Source: JBBQWS01 sp038210415 (lineage in GTDB: Bacteria; Actinomycetota; Actinomycetes; Prado026). From it: 64,000 bases of DNA. The translations under genes and the position numbers were made by a program. The stretch is from NCBI GenBank assembly GCA_038210415.1, contig JBBQWS010000010.1, positions 1 through 64,000 on the forward strand, given 5' to 3'. Under the pieces are notes generated by a model. It was not told the origin of the DNA. It searched no databases and was given only the letters and a program-made list of their open reading frames with translations. Shown in pieces: positions 59,917 through 64,000 of the stretch (position 1 is the stretch's first letter; the number at the start of each line of letters is the position of its first letter).

Positions 59917-59922
59917 TACCCT
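59917..59922 (+). promoter_or_regulatory. Promoter of the cysteine leader peptide (leaderless)
   Basis: TACCCT is 7 nt before the ATG at 59930; GTGACG (59894-59899) lies 17 bp upstream as a -35. The leader peptide is therefore likely translated from the first transcript base. Confidence 0.55.
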
Positions 59923-59929
59923 GTCGACT

Positions 59930-60007
59930 ATGTCCCGCCAGGTGCTCACCAAGCGACGTGCCGTCGACTTGTGCCGCATGAGCACCTCCCTGTGTCGAAT
60001 GTCCTGA
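59930..60007 (+). CDS. Cysteine-containing regulatory leader peptide
   Basis: 25 codons: an Arg/Lys-rich start (VLTKRRAVDLCRM) and two Cys (positions 15 and 22) near the end. This matches the short leader peptides found in front of actinobacterial sulfur genes, where ribosome stalling at Cys codons under cysteine shortage turns on the downstream genes. Located 108 bp before DUF4395. GGTCGG/CCGACC (60073-60089) and CTCCA/TGGAG hairpins lie in the intervening RNA. Confidence 0.8.
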   Translation: MSRQVLTKRRAVDLCRMSTSLCRMS

Positions 60008-60072
60008 CGGGTAGCGCCCCGCAGTAGACCTCCACTCCTGGAGCTCCAGCCCGCGCTGCCTGATGTGCCCCC

Positions 60073-60089
60073 GGTCGGCCGTCCCGACC
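60073..60089 (+). promoter_or_regulatory. Hairpin in the leader of the sulfur operon
   Basis: GGTCGG-CCGTC-CCGACC, a perfect 6-bp stem with 5-nt loop, ends 14 bp before the AGGAG ribosome site of the DUF4395 gene. Candidate switching element for the leader peptide control; no T-run, so a terminator is unlikely. Confidence 0.45.
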
Positions 60090-60115
60090 ACCGCACCCGT
60101 TCAGGAGCCCACGCC

Positions 60116-60571
60116 ATGCAGATCGATCCCCGCGGTCCCCGCTTCGCTGCCACCGTCACCACCGTCGTCCTGGCTGTCGCCTTGCTCACCGGCTCCGGCT
60201 GGGTGCTGGCCGCGCAGGCGCTCGTGTTCGCCGTCGGCGCCGTTCGCGGCATCCAGTTCACGCCGTACGCGGTCGCGTTCCGTCGCTTCGTCCGCCCGCG
60301 CCTCGCTCCGCCGGTCGAGCTCGAGGACCCCCGGCCGCCTCGGTTCGCACAGGCCGTCGGGCTCGGCTTCGCCGTTGTCGGCGTCGTCGGCGCTTTCGCC
60401 GGCTGGGCGCCCGTCTTCCTCGTCGCCACCGGCTTCGCCCTGGCGGCCGCCTTCCTGAACGCCGCGTTCGGGTTCTGCCTGGGCTGCGAGGTTTACCTGC
60501 TGCTCCGCCGGGCCCGCCCGTCGTCCGTCACCACCGCCACGCTCAACCGCCACGAGGAGATACCCGCATGA
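60116..60571 (+). CDS. DUF4395 membrane protein with CxxC motif
   Basis: 151 aa from the ATG at 60116 with AGGAG upstream. Four membrane helices (~12-28, 30-46, ~82-98, ~100-118) and a conserved FGFCLGCE motif (Cys121, Cys124) at the end of the last helix. The family accompanies rhodanese-type sulfurtransferases in actinobacteria; the Cys pair suggests redox or sulfane handling at the membrane. Overlaps the next gene by four bases. Confidence 0.88.
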   Translation: MQIDPRGPRFAATVTTVVLAVALLTGSGWVLAAQALVFAVGAVRGIQFTPYAVAFRRFVRPRLAPPVELEDPRPPRFAQAVGLGFAVVGVVGAFAGWAPVFLVATGFALAAAFLNAAFGFCLGCEVYLLLRRARPSSVTTATLNRHEEIPA

Positions 60572-61431
60572 GCCGCTCAGACGCCTTGGTCGACGCCGAC
60601 TGGGTCGAGGCCCACCTGTCCGACCCCAACGTCGTCCTGGTCGAGGTCGACGAGGACGTGTCCGCGTACGACAAGGGACACATCCAGGGGGCCGTCCGCC
60701 TCGACTGGAAGGACGAGCTGCAGGACGCCGTCCGCCGCGACTTCGTCAACCGCACCGGCTTCGAGGCGTTGCTGTCGCGCAAGGGGATCAGCAACGATGA
60801 CACCGTCGTGCTCTACGGCGGCAACAACAACTGGTTCGCGTCGTACGCGTACTGGTACTTCAAGCTGTACGGGCACACCGACGTCAAGCTGCTCGACGGC
60901 GGCCGCAAGCGTTGGGAGCTCGACTCCCGGGCCCTGACCACCCAGGTCGACGAGCGCCCGCGCGCGTCCTACAAGGCCCGCGAGCAGGACCCGTCGATCC
61001 GGGCCTTCCGCGACGACGTCCTCGCGGGCATCGGGTCGCTCAACCTGGTCGACGTGCGCTCGCCCGACGAGTACGCCGGCCGGCTGCTCGCCCCCGCCCA
61101 CCTGCCGCAGGAGCAGTCCCAGCGCGGCGGCCACGTGCCGACGGCTCGCAGCATCCCGTGGTCGAAGGCCGCGAACGACGACGGCACCTTCAAGTCGGAC
61201 GACGAGCTCACCGCGCTGTACGAGGGAGCCGGGGTCGACCTGGCCACCGACACGATCGCGTACTGCCGGATCGGGGAGCGCTCGGCGCACACCTGGTTCG
61301 TTCTGCACGAGCTGCTCGGTCAGCCCAACGTCAAGAACTACGACGGCTCCTGGACCGAGTACGGCTCGATGGTGGGCGTTCCCGTGCAGCTCGGCGACGA
61401 GGCGGGCTCGCCCGAGGGCGGTGCTGCCTGA
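60568..61431 (+). CDS. Thiosulfate sulfurtransferase (tandem rhodanese, SseA/CysA2 type)
   Basis: 287 aa with two rhodanese domains; the second is active with Cys233 in the loop CRIGERS, the CR-x-GERS thiosulfate-type signature. Transfers sulfane sulfur from thiosulfate to acceptors. In mycobacteria the orthologue CysA2 pairs with SseC, as here with the DUF1416 gene that starts on its last base. Confidence 0.94.
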   Translation: MSRSDALVDADWVEAHLSDPNVVLVEVDEDVSAYDKGHIQGAVRLDWKDELQDAVRRDFVNRTGFEALLSRKGISNDDTVVLYGGNNNWFASYAYWYFKLYGHTDVKLLDGGRKRWELDSRALTTQVDERPRASYKAREQDPSIRAFRDDVLAGIGSLNLVDVRSPDEYAGRLLAPAHLPQEQSQRGGHVPTARSIPWSKAANDDGTFKSDDELTALYEGAGVDLATDTIAYCRIGERSAHTWFVLHELLGQPNVKNYDGSWTEYGSMVGVPVQLGDEAGSPEGGAA

Positions 61432-61727
61432 TGTGCGGCGCGACGACCGGCGGGCTCAGCGTCGAGGGCATCGACGTGACGACCGAAGCGATCATCCAGG
61501 GCGTGGTCGTGAGCGAGTCCGGCCCGATCGGTCGGGCCTACGTCCGGCTGCTTGACGGGTCGGGAGAGTTCACGGCCGAGGTTCCGACCTCGCCGACCGG
61601 GCACTTCCGGTTCTTCGCTGCGCCGGGTTCGTGGACGCTGCGGGTGCTCTCGCCCGGCAACGACACCGTCGACCGCTCCGTGGTGGCCGAACGTGGCGTC
61701 GTGGCCGAGATCGAGGTCCGTGTCTGA
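61431..61727 (+). CDS. sseC: DUF1416 protein (SseC-like)
   Basis: 98 aa. Begins MCGATTGGLSVEGIDVTTEAIIQGVV, then a transthyretin/carboxypeptidase-regulatory-like beta sandwich (GPIGRAYVRLLDGSGEFTAEVPTSPTGHFRFFAAPGSWTLRVL). SseC of mycobacteria is the constant partner of CysA2; function in sulfur metabolism is inferred from that linkage. Confidence 0.92.
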   Translation: MCGATTGGLSVEGIDVTTEAIIQGVVVSESGPIGRAYVRLLDGSGEFTAEVPTSPTGHFRFFAAPGSWTLRVLSPGNDTVDRSVVAERGVVAEIEVRV

Positions 61728-61766
61728 CGTTCAGCATCGACCGGACGCTCCGTATCGACCGGACGC

Positions 61767-62129
61767 TCAGTACACGAGCGCTCGAGCGTCGTCGGCCATG
61801 ACCTCGGCGACGAAGGTGGCGGCGCCGGCGATCCGGATCCCTGGGAGCACGTCCTCGGGACGGATCTCCCGGCGGGCCGCGCACTGCGCGCAGAGCGTCA
61901 CGCGGCCGTCGGACAGAACGCTCGCGAGCAGGTCCGCCAGCGGAGGCGACTCGGCGAGGACGAACTGCGCTGCCCGCCCCGGCATCGCGAACCAGGCGGC
62001 TTCACCCGTGAGCCACAACGACACCAGGATCCCGGATGCGGTAGCGGTCGCCGCGACGCTGAAGGCCTGGGCGCAGCGTTCGGGTGCGTCGGCGCCGGCC
62101 GTCACCTTCACCACCAGGGTCGTAGTCAC
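61767..62129 (-). CDS. DsrE-family protein
   Basis: 120 aa. Rossmann-like DsrE/F fold: VVKVTAGADAPERCAQAFSVAATATASG at the start, then VTLCAQCAARREI with Cys residues that could carry persulfide. DsrE proteins relay sulfur. Convergent with the SseC operon and likely linked to it. Confidence 0.85.
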   Translation of the reverse strand: MTTTLVVKVTAGADAPERCAQAFSVAATATASGILVSLWLTGEAAWFAMPGRAAQFVLAESPPLADLLASVLSDGRVTLCAQCAARREIRPEDVLPGIRIAGAATFVAEVMADDARALVY

Positions 62130-62167
62130 CCGGCTGAGCCTAAGCCGCTCGATCCGGGCCGGGCGAC

Positions 62168-62173
62168 TAGAGT
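62168..62173 (+). promoter_or_regulatory. -10 box for the 33-aa gene (leaderless)
   Basis: TAGAGT is exactly 7 nt before the GTG at 62181. GAGG lies between but abuts the start. Confidence 0.5.
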
Positions 62174-62180
62174 GACGAGG

Positions 62181-62282
62181 GTGATCGAGATCTTCTACAC
62201 CGGCCTGCTCGTCGTGATGGCCTTGGTCATCACCTGGTTCGCGGGTTTCGTGGTGTACCGGTTGTACAAGGGCCAGGACTGA
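62181..62282 (+). CDS. 33-aa single-helix membrane peptide
   Basis: Encodes MIEIFYTGLLVVMALV..., one membrane helix (residues ~5-26) followed by YRLYKGQD. The acidic-start, helix, basic-tail pattern and its fixed place 3 bp before the nitrobindin gene resemble a conserved actinobacterial small membrane protein. Function unknown; too short for most gene finders. Confidence 0.7.
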   Translation: MIEIFYTGLLVVMALVITWFAGFVVYRLYKGQD

Positions 62283-62285
62283 CCG

Positions 62286-62777
62286 GTGGAGCTGACGGCG
62301 GACCTACCCTCCGAGCTCGTGCCGCTGGCCTGGCTGATCGGCCGGTGGGAGGGCGCGGGTGTGCTCGGCTACCCCACGATCGAGTCGGTCAACTTCGGTC
62401 AAGAGCTCGAGTTCAGCCACATCGGCAAGCCGTACCTCGCCTATACGTCCAACACCTGGCTGCTCGACGACGACGGAACCCGGGTACGCCCGTTGGCGGC
62501 GGAGGTCGGCTACTGGCGGCCGCGCCCCCAGGGTCATGTCGAGGTGACTCTGGCCCACCCCACCGGGTTCGTGGAGATCTGGGTCGGCACCGCAGGCGGG
62601 GGCAAGATCGAGCTCCGTACCGACGTGGTCGCCCGCACCGAGTCCGCGAAGGAGTACACCGCAGGGCACCGGCTGTACGGCCTGGTCGAGGGCGATCTGT
62701 TCTGGGCGTTCGACATGGCAGCGATGGGCCTGCCTCTGCAGTCGCACGCGTCTGGGCGCCTCAAGCGGGTCGGATGA
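62286..62777 (+). CDS. Nitrobindin-family heme-binding protein (DUF1794)
   Basis: 163 aa, GTG start. The G-x-W-x-G-x-G motif (G19-R-W-E-G-A-G25) and beta-barrel pattern identify the THAP4/nitrobindin family, whose members bind ferric heme and nitric oxide or peroxynitrite. The proximal heme His is expected near the C-terminus (SHASGRL). Overlaps the Fur-family gene by four bases, which suggests a link to metal or redox stress. Confidence 0.88.
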   Translation: MELTADLPSELVPLAWLIGRWEGAGVLGYPTIESVNFGQELEFSHIGKPYLAYTSNTWLLDDDGTRVRPLAAEVGYWRPRPQGHVEVTLAHPTGFVEIWVGTAGGGKIELRTDVVARTESAKEYTAGHRLYGLVEGDLFWAFDMAAMGLPLQSHASGRLKRVG

Positions 62778-63238
62778 GCCGGCCGGGGAAGGTGACGCAC
62801 GTCCACATCGGCCTAGCCGAGGAAGTCGACCTGCGGGCCCGGCTGCACGAGCGGGGCCTGCGGGTCACTCCCCAGCGTCAGTTCGTCCTCGAGGCCGTCG
62901 ACCGTCTTGGGCACGCTACCCCCGACGAGATCTGTGCCGAGGTGCAGCGGATCGCTCCCGGCGTCAACCTGTCGACCGTCTACCGCACGCTCGAGCTGTT
63001 CGAGGACCTCGGGCTGATCCGGCACGCACACCTCGGCGCCGGGCCACCGTCGTACCACGCCGCGCACGACCACGCGCACCTCCACCTCGTCTGCGAGGGC
63101 TGTGGCTCGATCGCCGAAGGTGACGTCGAGCTCGCTGCGGAGCTCGTGGGAAGGATCCGGGCGGCGCATGGGTTTGCCACTGATGTGGAACACATGGCGA
63201 TCGCCGGGCGCTGCGCCCACTGCCTGGGGCAGGGATGA
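62774..63238 (+). CDS. Fur-family metal-responsive regulator
   Basis: 154 aa. Winged helix (LRVTPQRQFVLEAVDRLGHATPDEICAEV...NLSTVYRTLELFEDLGLI), regulatory metal site HDHAHLHL, and structural zinc Cys107/110 and 147/150. Could be a Fur, Zur or peroxide sensor; the sequence does not decide. In an operon after nitrobindin; the stop overlaps ygfZ. Confidence 0.9.
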   Translation: MSRPGKVTHVHIGLAEEVDLRARLHERGLRVTPQRQFVLEAVDRLGHATPDEICAEVQRIAPGVNLSTVYRTLELFEDLGLIRHAHLGAGPPSYHAAHDHAHLHLVCEGCGSIAEGDVELAAELVGRIRAAHGFATDVEHMAIAGRCAHCLGQG

Positions 63239-64000
63239 CCGAGCCCGTCGCCCTGGTCGAGGCTGGGCCGGACACCGGAGCGCCCTGGCACTACGGCGAC
63301 CCCTTCGCCGAGCAGCGTGCGCTCGCCTCGGGCCGTGCGGCCGTCGACCTCTCTCACCGGCCGGTGCTGCGCGTCGCAGGCCCGGACCGGCTCACGTGGC
63401 TGCACACGCTGACGTCGCAGCACCTCAGCGAGCTGCCGCCCGACACCTGGACCCAGGCTCTGATCCTGTCGCCGCACGGCCACGTCGAGCACCACCTGAC
63501 CTTGGTCGACGACGGCACGGCGGTGCTCGCGCACGTCGAGCCCGGCACCGCCGCACCGCTGCTGGCATACCTGACCTCGATGGTCTTCTGGTCGAAGGTC
63601 GAGCTCGCCGACGTCTCCGCCGAGTGGGCCGTGGTCCGCGACCGGGCGGGCGACACGCTTGTTCGGCGGGCTGCCCTGAGCGACCGCCTTGACAGCTACG
63701 AGCGGCGGGCCGGGCTGTGGGCCGCCGAGGCGCTGCGGGTCGAGGCTCGTACCCCTCGGCTCGGGTTCGAGACCGACCACCGCACGATTCCGGCGGAGGT
63801 CGGCTGGATCGGGGCTGCCGTTCACCTCAACAAGGGCTGTTACCGAGGCCAGGAGACAGTCGCCCGGGTGCACAACCTCGGCCGGCCACCGCGCCGCATG
63901 GTGCTGCTGCACCTCGACGGGTCCGACGCCGAACTCCCGGCGCACGGCGACGCGTTGACGACGACTGACGGCCGCACGATCGGGTTCGTCGGGACTGCCG
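63235..64000 (+). CDS. ygfZ: YgfZ/GcvT-like folate-binding protein (3' end outside window)
   Basis: Open to the right edge, 255 residues visible. N-terminal GcvT-like fold and the YgfZ signature K200-GCYRGQE, with the conserved Cys202. YgfZ binds tetrahydrofolate and supports repair and activity of certain Fe-S enzymes. The C-terminal barrel is only partly present because the window ends. Confidence 0.92.
   Translation, partial: MTEPVALVEAGPDTGAPWHYGDPFAEQRALASGRAAVDLSHRPVLRVAGPDRLTWLHTLTSQHLSELPPDTWTQALILSPHGHVEHHLTLVDDGTAVLAHVEPGTAAPLLAYLTSMVFWSKVELADVSAEWAVVRDRAGDTLVRRAALSDRLDSYERRAGLWAAEALRVEARTPRLGFETDHRTIPAEVGWIGAAVHLNKGCYRGQETVARVHNLGRPPRRMVLLHLDGSDAELPAHGDALTTTDGRTIGFVGTA

Overview
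The window is very GC-rich and densely coded, with short intergenic gaps, many GTG/TTG starts, frequent ATGA or GTGA stop-start overlaps and TANNNT -10 boxes. It carries mycothiol synthase (mshD), an orphan GlnR-type regulator, MutT1, a DUF3180 protein, an SSI-type inhibitor and the hpt-ftsH-folE-folP-folB-folK order. Together these point to a high-GC actinobacterium (class Actinomycetes), possibly in the Frankia/Sporichthya/Jatrophihabitans area; the lineage below class is a guess. No rRNA, tRNA or CRISPR array was seen. No stretch longer than about 300 bases lacks a gene: the largest gap, 14112-14360, holds a PadR-type operator, a hairpin and a promoter.

Layout. 0-1.2 kb is eroded accessory DNA: the end of an IS256-like element abutting a truncated DUF222/13E12 HNH gene, then a VOC (glyoxalase-fold) pseudogene. 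1.2-5.7 kb holds a SAM methyltransferase, a sarcosine/dimethylglycine dehydrogenase-like FAD-GcvT protein and two secreted proteins of unknown role. 5.8-9.4 kb is the most unusual segment: a three-gene minus-strand operon (158-aa orphan, HopA1/lanthionine-synthetase-lyase-like protein, kinase with a PqqD-like N-terminus) divergent from a TipA-like MerR regulator with a textbook 19-bp-spacer promoter. 9.3-13.4 kb is a potassium module (KimA-like permease with KdpD/KdpE-like sensor and regulator). 13.5-20.4 kb has a PadR regulator, an NlpC/P60 hydrolase, pyrophosphatase, a PBP4-type carboxypeptidase, a zinc metallohydrolase, tilS and hpt. 20.5-27.6 kb is ftsH followed by a folate operon interrupted by an MprF/LysX-like synthase and an NTF2-fold protein.

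27.7-36.2 kb is one 2803-codon gene for a secreted, wall-anchored DUF11 repeat protein. 36-45.7 kb holds a PBP5-type carboxypeptidase, a lipidated SSI-type inhibitor overlapping a GH63 glycosidase, an EamA exporter, a lipoprotein, a ThDP enzyme, a DksA-like zinc finger protein, a DDAH-type amidinohydrolase, a Dabb protein and a 48-aa protein. 45.7-56.4 kb is a phosphate/polyphosphate island: DUF47-Pit, PstSCAB under a clear PHO box, MutT1, CYTH-CHAD and Ppk1. 56.4-64 kb has mshD, glnR, a hydrolase, a MoaD-like carrier, a thioredoxin-like protein, a cysteine leader peptide controlling DUF4395-rhodanese-DUF1416 sulfur genes, DsrE, a 33-aa membrane peptide, nitrobindin, a Fur-family regulator and the start of YgfZ.

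How parts work together. The phosphate island couples Pi import to polyphosphate synthesis and binding. The sulfur segment couples cysteine sensing to sulfane transfer. The folate operon makes tetrahydrofolate, which the GcvT domain of the dehydrogenase and YgfZ would bind. The best candidate for an undescribed system is the 5.8-9.4 kb cassette.
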